The notes under the pieces are model-generated. The model saw only the letters and a list, made by a program, of their open reading frames with translations. It was not told the DNA's origin and did no database searches. A stretch of 64,000 bases of DNA from positions 372,001 to 436,000 of the forward strand of contig JAYWVB010000021.1 in the NCBI GenBank assembly GCA_039881045.1, given 5' to 3'. Positions 22,054-32,395 of the stretch are shown here, piece after piece (the stretch's first letter is position 1; each line of letters starts with the position of its first letter). This DNA is from Chaetomium olivaceum (taxonomy: Eukaryota; Ascomycota; Sordariomycetes; Sordariales; Chaetomiaceae). Made by a program: the position numbers and the translations under genes.

Positions 22054-22725
22054 GGATCTTAAGGGTGCAGCACTGTGATTGTAAGATGTTTGGGGAAGGT
22101 GAACAAATGGATCTATTGGGCGTGGTGAGGAAGAGGGCATGAAGCGTTGCGGGTTTGAGGCGGCGACAGGACCACCAGTGGGTTTCGGAGCGGGTTGTCT
22201 TTATTCGTAACCGCAAGTCTACGCAAAGTCATACGGTGCAGACAAGGCAAAATATTAGCGCGGGTTGTTTGGAACTGTTGTCGAAGATACGTAAAGGCTC
22301 GTCCAGACCGTCGAAGCCTCCCTCATCGCTTTCCCCCTCAACCATAGGATCCCATTCATTTCCCATCTAGGTGCCATCATTACGATAATTGTCACTCCTG
22401 AGTCCTGACGCAGTACGTACCCTCAGTGCTAACTCGCCATGACGGTTTAAGCGAGAGCGATCCAGGCACGTAGTGAGGGTACAGTGGGAGGACGCTGCAG
22501 AATATATTGTTGCAATCAGTGTGTCGGTTTCTCAGTTGACACTGAGCAACAGAAGGGGCTGTTGGTTCGTAACTCGCTTATTCCCTCAATAAAACCGGGA
22601 CTTTTTACCTGCCTAATCAGACGTCCTCGGTGAACCTTCTTGTCCTCTTCCAGTTGGCCGCCGCGCTCTTCGACCCATCCACATCCACAAGTTAGCAGAA
22701 TTGGGCATCTACCTAAATCAGCAGA
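22054..22725. other. intergenic region
   Basis: Separates two plus-strand genes. No open frame with protein character; nothing else recognised. Confidence 0.4.
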
Positions 22726-23940
22726 ATGGCAGAAGAAAGCCTCTACCTTGGCATTCTAACACCTGAACTTTTGGACAGAATCTTTCTAGAAGTTGCCACA
22801 ATCCGCGACCTTGCTAGCTTTGTTGTCACTGCGCGCTTCGTCTACCACCGCTTCGACTTGTAGCGGCGAACCATCGTCTTTCGCGTCCTGCAAAACGAAC
22901 TAGGCCCTGCATTTACCGATGCCAGGTTTCTGTTTGTGTTTCCCTATTCGAACCCCGCGGACGAAGTGCGATACTATGACTGGATCCATGTTATGGCCGG
23001 CGTGTACCGAGAGATGCTAGATGGTGAAAGCGATCCTGGACCCCCTCCCCTTAAGGAGCTGGTGGCGCTCTGTCGGACCCTGCGCTATATCAACTTCATT
23101 ACCGACATATACGAAACAGTACAGCTAGGGTGGTTCAACTTTTGCGGCGGCGGAGCCTCTCCAGCTACCGCGCCCCTCTCGCACCAAGAGCGGCGCCGTG
23201 TAATGCGAGCCTTCTACCTCCGCCAAATTGTCAGCAATGCTTGGGCCTCAACAAGACGTCTGGCGCAATGGAGCGAGCGGGACTCCGACACCTTTGGCAA
23301 TCCGAGGAGGGAGCAAGACGAGAGCCTAGGCTTGTATTCCGCCTTCAAGCCGTGGGACATGCAGTACATTGACCATGTCAACATCTTCATCATGCGTTTA
23401 TTCCGCGTGATGGTGTGCCGCGCTCCCGAGATGGTAGGGGAGGGAGCGCGCGAGATATCGCCCCAACAGTTTGGTGACCTCCATGCGCACATCGATCACC
23501 TCGTGCGGTACCTACAAGCATACCCGGACGTCGCCAACGCGGCTGTCAGTGATACGCAGTCGGGAATCGTACATCCACGCGACGGCAGCTTACACCAAGA
23601 TTTCAAACGCCGGTACGAGCTGCTTCCTCTAACGTACCACTGGCAGGAATCTCGGGCACATTCATTCCGGGACCCAATTCTTAATAAACAGGAACAGGAG
23701 CAGCAGCGGGATAGTTTAGAGATGGACTACTATGTCAGGGCCGACCCCGGCCAACCCCCGTTTGGCTGGTTGGATGCGTTGCAGGGGCGTTATGTCGCCC
23801 GATATGGATCAGGCCTCACTAATATTCCCTGGCTTCCTCCATGGGAGAGTAGGGAAAGGACTGGGCCCATGAATCTCTTGTCGGCCGCTGGAGGCACAGT
23901 GGCTTTGCGCTCTGGGACCAGAAACGGGTCGAGGCGTTAA
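22726..23940 (+). pseudogene. F-box-like protein gene with an in-frame TAG
   Basis: From the ATG at 22726 the frame reads an F-box-like helix pair (LTPELLDRIFLEVATIRDLA, then FVVTARFVYHRF) and meets TAG at 22861-22863. The same frame continues open for 359 more codons to TAA 23938-23940, with composition typical of fungal F-box/leucine-poor helical proteins (PADEVRYYDWIHVMAGVYRE, FKPWDMQYIDHVNIFIMRLF). A CAG or AAG codon would be expected at the stop, since the next residues look like the usual RRTIVFRVL continuation after an F-box. A single C-to-T change would create it. Alternatives are a sequencing error or a real gene starting downstream, but there is no nearby in-frame ATG before YYDWIHVM. 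The partner of the F-box is unknown. Confidence 0.6.
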
Positions 23941-25081
23941 AGACCCTGAAATGATTCGAGGGTCTCCAGACGGGATTTCTTTTAGACCGCTCATAAAATA
24001 GGGGTGATTGTCTTTGTCCAAAAATATTCGTGAAAACTCAGGTATCTTGACATCTTGCCGCCAGTGGCCGTCCCTGCAACGTATGATGCAGAGCTGTGTG
24101 ATGTCTAGGAGGCTTATCAAGGATCCGAGGCGCGCGAACTCGGACCGCCCCCCCCCCCCCTGACAGATTACTACATCTTTTTGAGAACATACTCGGCTAT
24201 GGATGGGCCTTCATAACTTCTCACGTCATCTCTACTGAAAAGCAGGAGAAAGGAGCCAACTAAAACAACATTTTCCGAGCATACCGGGCGGCGCCACACA
24301 AGTCAGCAAATAATTGTAAGCCTGTTCGCTTCACGCTCTCGGCTGCGATGTTATTGTCTCTTGAGACTGCAAGTAAGTATATAGCTTACCCGGGTTACTC
24401 TTTGTGAAAAGATCCCAAGACCGACCTCCTTGCCGGCCAACCGATAATCAAACCCAGAGGTCGCCGCCGGCCGGCCAGTGTGTGTCCCTTTTCCTGAGCC
24501 CCCGTAATCCGACATAAGCAACGAACCTCATAAGGGCCGGCGCATCTTGAGTTCACGACTATACATCCCAACCCCTCCCCCCAGTACTGTGATGTACCTC
24601 GCTGGAGTAGAAAGTCATGAGGCTTTGCTATTGGGCTAAAAGTCGTCTCATACCCTTGGCCTTACCCCTTTGTTCGGCAGAAACTGGAGAAGCCGATGGA
24701 GGGGGTGGCATGGCAGGGTGTGTGAACTAGATATTTCGTTTTCAATCGAGATACCTAATAATTTCTCTAACCAGCATGCATTACCAGACTTAAATAAAGG
24801 TTGATTATGTTCATGATAGGGAGTGTTCGCCGCATTCTCAAAGATATTGACCCTGCCCGGCATCTTTTCCTCATACGTCCAGCTCTTACCACCTACCTTA
24901 ACTTCGAAGGGAAAAGGTTGTATGGCAACTTTGGATGCTACAGCCATCTCTAGCACCCCATCAAACATCCCATCAAATGCTTTAAACATCCCATATACGA
25001 TATCGAAGGAGCAAGGTGGCAGTTATAGGATGCTATTCCCAATCCGTAATCAACAATTGGTCGGAACCACACTCGACTCCA
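23941..25081. other. intergenic region upstream of the tRNA gene
   Basis: No supported gene. A run of 13 C at 24148-24160 is the only notable feature. The minus-strand open frame near 24648-24989 has no recognisable protein signal. Confidence 0.4.
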
Positions 25082-25175
25082 TCGGGTATGGTGTAGCGGT
25101 AACATCGTTGACTCTCACTGCCAAGCAGTGACTATTCTCTCTCAACAGCCCCGGGTTCGACTCCCGGTATCCGAG
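25082..25175 (+). tRNA. tRNA-Glu (anticodon CTC) with an intron
   Basis: A 7-bp acceptor stem pairs TCGGGTA with TATCCGA (one G-T), followed by discriminator G. The D arm is GTGT/ACAT, the anticodon stem GTTGA pairs with TCAAC, and the T arm is CCGGG-TTCGACT-CCCGG. The anticodon loop starts CTCTCA, giving anticodon CTC, and an intron of about 22 bases sits one base 3' of the anticodon, the canonical nuclear position. Without it the tRNA is about 72 nt. A T-rich stretch follows within 25 bases as the polymerase III terminator. Confidence 0.92.
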
Positions 25176-25595
25176 TCTCAACTTTCTTTTTTCGTTTTCT
25201 TTTTTGCTCATGACCAACCATGTCCAAAATTACCTCTTTTTTCGCGGTCTGCATCAAAACAACAAGGCACCTACCTGTGTACAACGCGGGCACCGACCGA
25301 CGGAAAGGGCGTTCAATATGACACAAACCCCAACCAAGCAATTCCCGCAGCAATAAAGTTACATTTCGAGAAAGGATAATGCTCCAATGACACATGCCTG
25401 TTTCCACGCGGCCCACCGTCTCACAAAAGCGTGTGGCCAAGCAAGCCAAGTCGACATCAGGCGCAGTATCACGTCAATCTGCCTCGCCGTGTTCTGGCCC
25501 ATGCTCGAGCCATGCAAGGGCTCTGTGAATTGATGTCAAGTGGAGATCTGCGCTAAGCTTTCGCTGAAGCAACCCACTTTTAAGGCCCATGCATA
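25176..25595. other. spacer between the tRNA and the transposable element
   Basis: T-rich polymerase III termination region, then unremarkable sequence. No gene seen. Confidence 0.4.
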
Positions 25596-25608
25596 CCTTG
25601 TCGGATGG

Positions 25609-25641
25609 CCCGGCAAGTGGGTGACAAAAAAACAGGTCCAT
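25609..25641 (+). repeat. left terminal inverted repeat
   Basis: Contains GTGGGTGACAAAAAAACAGG followed by TCCAT, identical to the reverse complement of the right repeat over this 25-base core. The outer part differs by two single-base gaps. Confidence 0.85.
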
Positions 25642-25737
25642 GCAATTTGATCCTACAAAAAATTCCCCTCTCATCACACCAACATAAGCAACAGCCTCAA
25701 CACCATAAAACAAAGTCATTTGCAATCCCAATTCTAT

Positions 25738-26833
25738 CTAATTGCCGCTCATTTTGCCATCAAGATCTAATGTTTGCTGTAGGATTTCGGGGATTTGGTC
25801 AACCCATTCGTTGATGGTTGCTTGGTCTAGCTTTTGCCAGCCATCCTGGACAGCCTCCACAAGGTCGTCGTGAGTCAAGCACATCCGCGATTTGACCTCT
25901 GACTTAGGTAACCGCCATGCCTTCTCAATAGGAGGCCAGTCTGGTGAACCCGGGCAATTGAAATAGTGCCTCAAGCCGTTCTTCTCCTTCCACGACTTGA
26001 CGATGTTATTTCCCCTCGGCCCATGGCCACTATCTCCGTCCTCAAGAATAAAAGAACGGCCTTCCTCCATCCACGGCTTGACGATACCGTCGAGGATATG
26101 ATCGCGGTAATAAGCCTGTGTCATTTTCCCATTGTTATTGGACGGAATCTGATACTCGTGCAGGCTCTCCATCTTGAAGTCGTATCCAACGGTGCCCCAG
26201 AAATGCGCCGTATGCCTGTCCTCCTCTTTATCTGGCCTCTCAACAATGCAGTCAGGACAATAGCGTTCGCCAGGTTTCCGGAGGATCCAGACACGACCTG
26301 AAGCTCCTGAAGAGACATGGAACTCGTCGGTAAAATAAATGTCTCGCCAGTCTTCCGGTCGAGGCCGATGTTCCAAGGACTTGCGGGCTTCTTCACATCG
26401 TTTCTCAGCGAGTTTAGCGTTGACAAAGGACCTTTGACAAGCAATGCAACGACGCCAATCTCTCTGTCCGAGAGCGCGTTGGATGGTACGTTGCGAGAGC
26501 TCTTTTTCAACGCCAGCTTCTTGGAGAAGGCCGTGGTACGAGAGCATCCGGCCTTCAATACCATGGTCCCAGATAACTTTCTCCATCTTATCCACATCTT
26601 CTTCAGTCAAGATCCTCTTTCGACCGCGTGTCTCATCAACAAATGGATTGTTTTTGAAGGTTCTAGGGTAGTCTTTGAGAATTGCGTTCCCTCGAGTTTT
26701 GCTGACACCGGCGATCCGGAAGATGTCGGATTTAAAAAAAAGGAGTGCCGAAGCGGTCTTGTTGGGCAAGGGCGAATTGGTACATGCCCTGTACTTTGGC
26801 CTTCTTGGGAGTCTTATGATGAGCCATTGCCAT
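25738..26833 (-). pseudogene. Tc1/mariner-type transposase (DDE), frameshifted near its N-terminus
   Basis: Start ATG at 26833 gives an N-terminal start MAMAHHKTPKKAKV. The frame is broken in a run of eight A (T on the coding strand) at 26734-26741; removing one base joins GTPFF to KSDIFRIAGVSKTRG, the start of the helix-turn-helix DNA-binding region. The remaining frame is open to TAG 25740-25738. Catalytic core: first Asp in IYFTDEFHV, second Asp in ILEDGDSGHG, then Glu in SPDWPPIEKAW, with 37 residues between the second Asp and the Glu (DD37E spacing). A two-domain HTH precedes it (RKRILTEEDVDKMEKVIWDH, SQRTIQRALG). Total length near 364 residues, normal for the superfamily. The element may be intact if the homopolymer count is wrong. 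Confidence 0.88.
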
Positions 26834-27026
26834 TGTTGTTGAAGACAGAGATGGGGCTTCCTATCTAACAATAGTATCACATTTATTCTATTTACAAACG
26901 TTGTGATTGACGACGTAGTTGCCGTCGAAAACAAGGCATACCCCCTGAACGCTGGTGTTGATGTGATGCAATATTTTGTAGCAAGAGCGGGGCGCTAGCT
27001 GTATTTAGCATGGGGTGACTGGGTCA

Positions 27027-27061
27027 ATGGACCTGTTTTTTTGTCACCCACTTTGCCCGGG
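27027..27061 (-). repeat. right terminal inverted repeat
   Basis: Reverse complement of the left repeat, with a 25-base identical core including the same seven-A tract. Confidence 0.85.
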
Positions 27062-27087
27062 CATCCTCCGTACCCCTTGTCGGATGG

Positions 27088-27997
27088 GGACTGCCGAGGA
27101 GAAGTCAGAAGACCGGGCAACTGGCCAACTAGCGGCCCAGCAGAGCAGCACAAAGCCACAACAGCACAAGCTCGCATTCCTTGGACCCCAATGCACCTTC
27201 ACCACTTTCCACTTGCAACCCAATATAACTACCTAACGTACAATTTAAAAGTCACGCATTGAAATCATTTCCGCTCCGCCACTATGTTGTACCACTACCC
27301 GCTGACCGCATGCGTCGAGCCCCCAAAAGCGTCAACGGAATCAGAACTTTCAGCATGTCCGGCAAGTTGGCCCCCAAAACCCATTTTTCTTTCTTTCTTC
27401 AAGAATTCATCTGGGCTTCTGGGTCCGCGGAGGTTGCGGCACAGCAGATCTGCCCCTCCAGCTGGCTGGGTCAAGCGGCGCTTTTAGTCGTTGCAGATCA
27501 CCTGCAGTGATCCCATGCGCAGGTGTCATCTTGTTGGACGGTTGGACCCTTTCCCAACACCCACCGTACCCCTGCTTGCGGCATCGCACATCCCTCGATG
27601 TGGCCGGCTGCTTGCATCCTCCATACCTGGTCCCCTTGCAGCGCCGCTCTCAGGTTCCCTTTCCCATAACGGCAATCTGAGTGACCACCACCGCCCTAGA
27701 CTGGACACAATGTCTCGGCCAGGCGTCCACGTTGGCCCGCTGGGCCCAACCGTGCCGCCAAACAAAGCAGGTCCGGCCAGGTCCGGGAAGGAATATTAGC
27801 TGAAATTTAACAATTCCAGCCTGACCCTTCCCGGGCCGCATATCACTCACATCACACCGCTGCAGGAGAAAACACAGCCATGTCAGTACTAGTAGCTCAT
27901 ATATACATCGTCACAGACTCCCGTAGCTCGTGCCGTACGGCCCCTTTCCTCTCACCCTCCCCAATCAGTCGAAACCTCACCAACCTCCCCGCCCACC
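27088..27997. promoter_or_regulatory. intergenic region and promoter of the SGNH hydrolase gene
   Basis: No supported gene. Pyrimidine-rich sequence leads into the start codon at 27998. Confidence 0.4.
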
Positions 27998-28967
27998 ATG
28001 ATTTCTCCTCCCCTTAGCACGCTTCTACTAGGTAACCTCCCCTCTCTCTCTCTCCTCCCCCTCCTGCTCTCCAAAACTCCACACCGTGACGACCCAACCC
28101 AAGCAAAGTGACTAACCCCGCAACCCCCCCCCCCCTCCCCAGCGTTCGCCGCCGCCCCGCTCGCCATCCACGGGGCCCCAACACCCACTCCCAATACCAA
28201 CACCAACCGCGACCTCGGGCTCGACCCCAACACCAACCTCGCCATCTCCCTCACCATCACCCAGCCCATCACCAACACCGCGCTCGGCGGCGGCGTGCCC
28301 CTCCGCATCATGCCGCTCGGCGCCTCCATCACGGCACCGCCTCCTCCGACGGCAACGGCTACCGCGCGGCCCTGCGCAGCCACATCGTCACGGGGCCGGG
28401 CAACAAGGTCAACATGGTCGGCACGCGGCGCGCCGGCCGCATGCGCGACAGCGACGTGGAAGGGTGGCCCGGGTTCCGCATCGAGGAGGTGCGCATCAAG
28501 GCGATGGACCCGGGCTGCGTGCCGCGGTACAGGCCCAACGTGGTGCTGGTGAACGGGGGACCAACGACGCGACGCAGAACTTTGACGTGCCTGGCGCCGG
28601 GGGCCGCATGGAGAGGATGCTGAAGGAGCTGTGGGCCGCGTCGCCGCGCGCGGTGGTCGTGCTGAGTACGTTGCTGGTGAATCGGAATCCGGATGCCGAG
28701 AGGAATGTGCAGGCGATTAATGCGCAGTATGTGGAGGTGGCGAGGCGGTTGAGGGAGGTGGAGAAGAGGAGGCTGGTGTTGGTGGAGATGCATGGGCCGG
28801 ATGGGCCGACGGCGGGGGATATGGCGGATGATACGCACCCGAATGATGCCGGGTACAGGAGGAAGATGGCGGATATTTGGTTCAGGGGGTTGGTGGCGGC
28901 GAGTGATGCGGGCTGGTTGCAGGCGCCGGAGCCGGTGCCCGGGGTTCCAGATGATGGGGAGGCGTGA
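27998..28967 (+). CDS. secreted SGNH/GDSL-type esterase, with two frameshifts
   Basis: Exon 1 is 27998-28031 and exon 2 starts at 28143 (intron GTAACC to CCCCAG). The join gives a signal peptide (MISPPLSTLLLAFAAAPLA). SGNH blocks follow in order: block I RIMPLGASIT with the catalytic Ser, NGYRAALRSHI, block III NGGTNDATQNF with Asn, and block V DDTHPNDAGY with the catalytic Asp-x-x-His. The arrangement resembles CE3-like acetyl xylan esterases, so a cell-wall polysaccharide deacetylase is plausible. Two single-base gaps break the frame: after GASIT near 28335, where a Tyr-Gly would be expected, and at NGG/TND near 28558 in a run of G. All catalytic blocks are present, so a functional gene with assembly indels is likely. 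Confidence 0.85.
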
Positions 28968-29711
28968 CAGTGGGGGGTGGCGGGGGCTGTGGCTGCATTC
29001 CTAGGCGTTGTATTGATGAGGATAACGATGTTTGGATATGTAGTGCGTTTGAATTAGACATAATCAGATTAGTTCTTAATGCGGCTATAGATGAATGGAC
29101 TTGCTATACTATCGCTAGACATGAAGGAAAGAAAGTGAACCTGCTTGTATGTACCACGTTTCTTCGAGACAGTAACGGGTGCGATACCTAGGAGATCGGT
29201 AAACCTTGGGTGATGGCATACGAAAGAAGACGAGTAGCCAAGCGCCAGGGGTGAGCATGAGCATGAGGCGCCTCCGATTTCGCCATCCCCTGCCGCCATC
29301 ACATCACAAGCACCTGGGCATCCGCTTGAGAGATTTAGTCTCAACAGAGAGGGGGAGAAAGAACGGAAAGAACGGAAGGGAATTGACTGGCAAATGAGCA
29401 TTTCATCAGCATATAGCGGTAAGGCAGCAGACGGAATATTGATCAAATGTAGTTGGTGTTGTACCAAATGTATGAAATATTCATTTCATTTCCCGCCTTG
29501 ATAACCTCGGTCAAATTCATGCGATTGCCCCTAACTCCAGTCCATACCCAAGTGAACCATCTCCATCATCCAGTCATAAGGAGTGCCGGGTATCCAAATG
29601 CAACCTGTCCCAACCATGCCACAACCTCCATCCAATCCATGACCCAACCCATTCCGACCAAATAGAGACCCAGCCATTGAAATCCTCACTCATCTCTCAC
29701 TCATCGATCCA
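28968..29711. other. convergent intergenic region
   Basis: 3' flanks of the SGNH gene and of the minus-strand hypothetical. AT-richer than its neighbours; no gene seen. Confidence 0.4.
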
Positions 29712-30362
29712 TCAGAAGCCATCAACCGCCTTCCCATCACCATCACCACCACCAACCCACCACCCATCCCCGCCCGCCCTGCGCACCCGCCACCGCGCCT
29801 CCTCGGCCATGCGCGGCACCCCCAGATCCGCCACGGCCGGATCGTCCCGCCAAAAGAGATACAGCTCCCCGAGCTGGTCATACACCGCCTGCAGCGCCGG
29901 CCGCCGGCAGACACATCGCACCACCCCTTCCCCCTCCTTTTCCCTATCGTCCTCATCGCTATCCGAGCCGAACCCAGAGCCGGATCCAACACTCGAATTG
30001 CTATTGGCCCTCATCCTACCGCTTGCAGTCTCGCCGCCGCCCGTGGCCATGAGCGCGGGCACGCTGTGCAGCGTCCCGCACGTGCCGCAGCGCCAGGTCG
30101 TGGGCAGGCGCAGGGAGGTGGCCGAGGGGAGGTGGGTGCTGCCCTGGGGCAGGTGAGCGAGGAGGGATGAGAGGGGCGGGGGCGGGATCGAGGCGGGTGG
30201 GAAGAGTAGCGCGGCGGGTTTGCTGTTGCTGGTGGTGGCGCTAGCCCTTGGGCTTGGGCTGGCGCTTGGGCTTGGGCTTGCTAAGGGGGGTGGCGGGTAG
30301 AGGGTTGTTGTGGTTGGCACGGTGGCTGCTGCTGTGGTGGTGGTGGTGGTGGTGGTTGCCAT
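29712..30362 (-). CDS. hypothetical protein with a Cys-pair motif
   Basis: Single-exon frame of 216 codons from the ATG at 30362. The N-terminal 90 residues are low-complexity (Thr, Pro, Ser, Ala). The core reads LPTTWRCGTCGTLHSVPAL, a CxxC motif, then an acidic Ser/Asp linker, then VVRCVCRRPALQAVYDQLGE with a second Cys pair, so a small zinc-binding fold is possible. A helical segment LYLFWRDDPAV follows; the C-terminus is Gly/Trp/Asp-rich. No family was recognised. The codon choice and clean frame support a gene, but the repeats make a chance frame possible. Confidence 0.5.
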   Translation of the reverse strand: MATTTTTTTTAAATVPTTTTLYPPPPLASPSPSASPSPRASATTSNSKPAALLFPPASIPPPPLSSLLAHLPQGSTHLPSATSLRLPTTWRCGTCGTLHSVPALMATGGGETASGRMRANSNSSVGSGSGFGSDSDEDDREKEGEGVVRCVCRRPALQAVYDQLGELYLFWRDDPAVADLGVPRMAEEARWRVRRAGGDGWWVGGGDGDGKAVDGF

Positions 30363-31807
30363 GTTTGATGTTGGATGTGGTGATACGGGTAGGGAGGCGG
30401 CGAGGTAGATGGTGTAACCTAGTTTGGGGGCCGGTTTGGAGGCCGGTTTGGGGGCGGCTTTTTGGGGGCGGTATGGAAAGAAATCGGTGGAAATTGCTAG
30501 TTGAGGTGTCTGGCGAAAAAGAGACAGGAACGATCGTCCGGTAAAAAGATTGTTCTATCAGTGTTCGGGGTGCGGTGGGACTTACATACGTAAGGTAGAT
30601 CGGCATCATGTGGGGATGCCCTGATAAGGAAGGCAGGCTCGGCGGGTGCTGAAAGCTGTCGGACTCCGAACCGGTGTCTTTGCCGAAGCACTGTGCGATC
30701 CAAATTCAACTCCGAAACCCTGGTGTGATTGGAGGGAGCGTGTGGGTGCCCCTCGTTGAGCCTAAAGGACTATATCTTCTGATAAGGCTATCATGATACT
30801 GCCCGATATTGAATGACGATAGCAGTTTAAACTGAGGATGATCATAATCGTCCCTGGCCTTGCTAGACTATTTCAGTGTTATACCCCTACTATGTGAATG
30901 ATCATGAGTGTCCCCAGCATCAGGGACTGATTTTGGATGACGGTGCGGATCTTCCCCAATTCCCCCGAAGGGGTTATGTGTTCTCCCTTGCATTTGCAGC
31001 CCCTCATTGGTCACGGCTAGTGATATCTCAGCCTGCGACATCGCATTTTAGGCGTCAGAAGTACCTAGGGAAGCATCTTGCGCAAGATGTTCTGAACCAT
31101 CTAGGCCTCAAGAGACTCGATGAACGGGTGACGTCTTGAGGAGAAGACCAAATCGGGAACGGGCCCCAACGAGGTGGCAGCCGGCCCCACTGACCAGGTC
31201 GGCAAGTGGATCCGGCTTTCGGCCCATTCGGAGCTTTTCGGCCATGGGTACGAAGTAAGAGGAGAGTCTATTTCAACCCGCGAGATCGCCACAGTTCTCT
31301 CTTCACTGTCCACTTGTCAAGCTCAAAAAACGGACAATATGAGCTGTGACTAACATACGCGAAAGAAAGGGGAATCAAAAACATCGAGAGCGAGGACCAA
31401 TGCTCGATCGGGATATGCGGTCCGATTTGGGCCGATCGGTCCGGGCAGGCCGATGCCGGGCCCGAGCGACCGAACTCCATCGGCAACCACACATTTAATC
31501 CCCCACACCCGCATACCCAGACCGACTACTATGTACATTCCCTCCAGCTGTGTCCATTCCGCTGGCCAAGCAATAAGGAAATAGAAAATAACAATAACAT
31601 CCTACCCCCACACCATCAAGGTCTATTTCCTTGTGACCTCCTAAACTCCACCTGTGACCGACCGAGGAGCATCAAAGTGGCCCGATAAACCCAATTGTTG
31701 TGAAACCGAACCAGCAACTTTCCGTGTCGGCGACGCACACTCAGGGCGCATCACCCCAAACGTGGCCCAAGGACCCTCGCCGAACCCGGAGTAGGGAGCG
31801 CAGCAGT
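30363..31807. other. intergenic region of about 1.4 kb
   Basis: Upstream region of the hypothetical gene and 3' side of the secreted-protein gene. The short open frame at 30876-31139 lacks a good context. Nothing else recognised. Confidence 0.4.
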
Positions 31808-32395
31808 CTACTTACTCTGCACTGTCAGCACTCACTCACCCCTCTCGAGGGAATGGGGGGTAATCAGGTAAGGTAATCAGATAATGCAGGGTAAGCAACC
31901 TAATGGGGGCCCGCCCCAAAAAAAAACATACCGGATCGTTCAGAATCGGAGTCGGCCGCCCATCACCATCCCCTCCCACATCCACCACATCCACCCCGAC
32001 CACCGAAGCCGCAGTCTGAGCCTGAGCCGTAGCAGCCTGCACCCCAGCACCCGCAGCCCCAGTTCCCGCACCCGCACCCGCACCCTGGGCTGCACCCGCA
32101 CCGGCAACAGCCGCCCCCTGAAGCGCGTTCACAACCTGGTTCACCCCATTCGCCCCAGCACCCTCAGCCCCTTCACCCTCCTCGGCCCCCTCAAAAGAGA
32201 TGGCACCGTCACCGACGACTAGGGCGGGGGAATAGGCGCCGAGGTTGATGTTGAGCGGGAGGGGGAGGGAAGGGCGGTGGCTGGGGGGGCGAGGAGGGCT
32301 AGGAGGAGGGTGAGGGTTAAGGTGACGGTGACGGTGACGGTGAGGGGCGTTGTCTTGAGGATGGTTCTGGGTTGGTGGGGGGTTGGGGGAAGCAT
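31808..32395 (-). CDS. secreted Ala/Gly-rich protein, with one frameshift
   Basis: ATG at 32395. The N-terminus has a long hydrophobic stretch (VTVTVTLTLTLLLALLAPPA) that serves as a signal peptide. After an indel in a C-rich run near 32260, the frame continues LPLNINLGAYSPALVVGDG and then a long Ala/Gly-rich region (AGAGAAQGAGAGAG). An intron begins at 31931 (GTATGT) and ends at CAG 31818-31817, joining ILNDP to SK and stop TAG at 31810-31808. The NINLGAYSPALVVGDG block is not low-complexity and looks like a conserved segment. Function unknown; an extracellular or wall-bound role is inferred. The frame break could be a sequencing error. Confidence 0.6.

Larger units (their letters stand above)
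25596..27070 (-). mobile_element. Tc1/mariner-like DNA transposon
   Basis: About 1.47 kb, bounded by near-identical terminal inverted repeats and carrying one transposase gene on the minus strand. A TA dinucleotide lies at each proposed edge (25594-25595 and 27071-27072), as expected for Tc1/mariner target duplication, but the first ~8 bases of the two ends do not match, so exact borders are uncertain. A 13-bp direct repeat (CCTTGTCGGATGG) occurs at 25596-25608 and 27075-27087. There is no heavy C-to-T decay, so the copy is fairly young or escaped RIP. It inserted about 420 bases from a tRNA gene. Confidence 0.85.
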
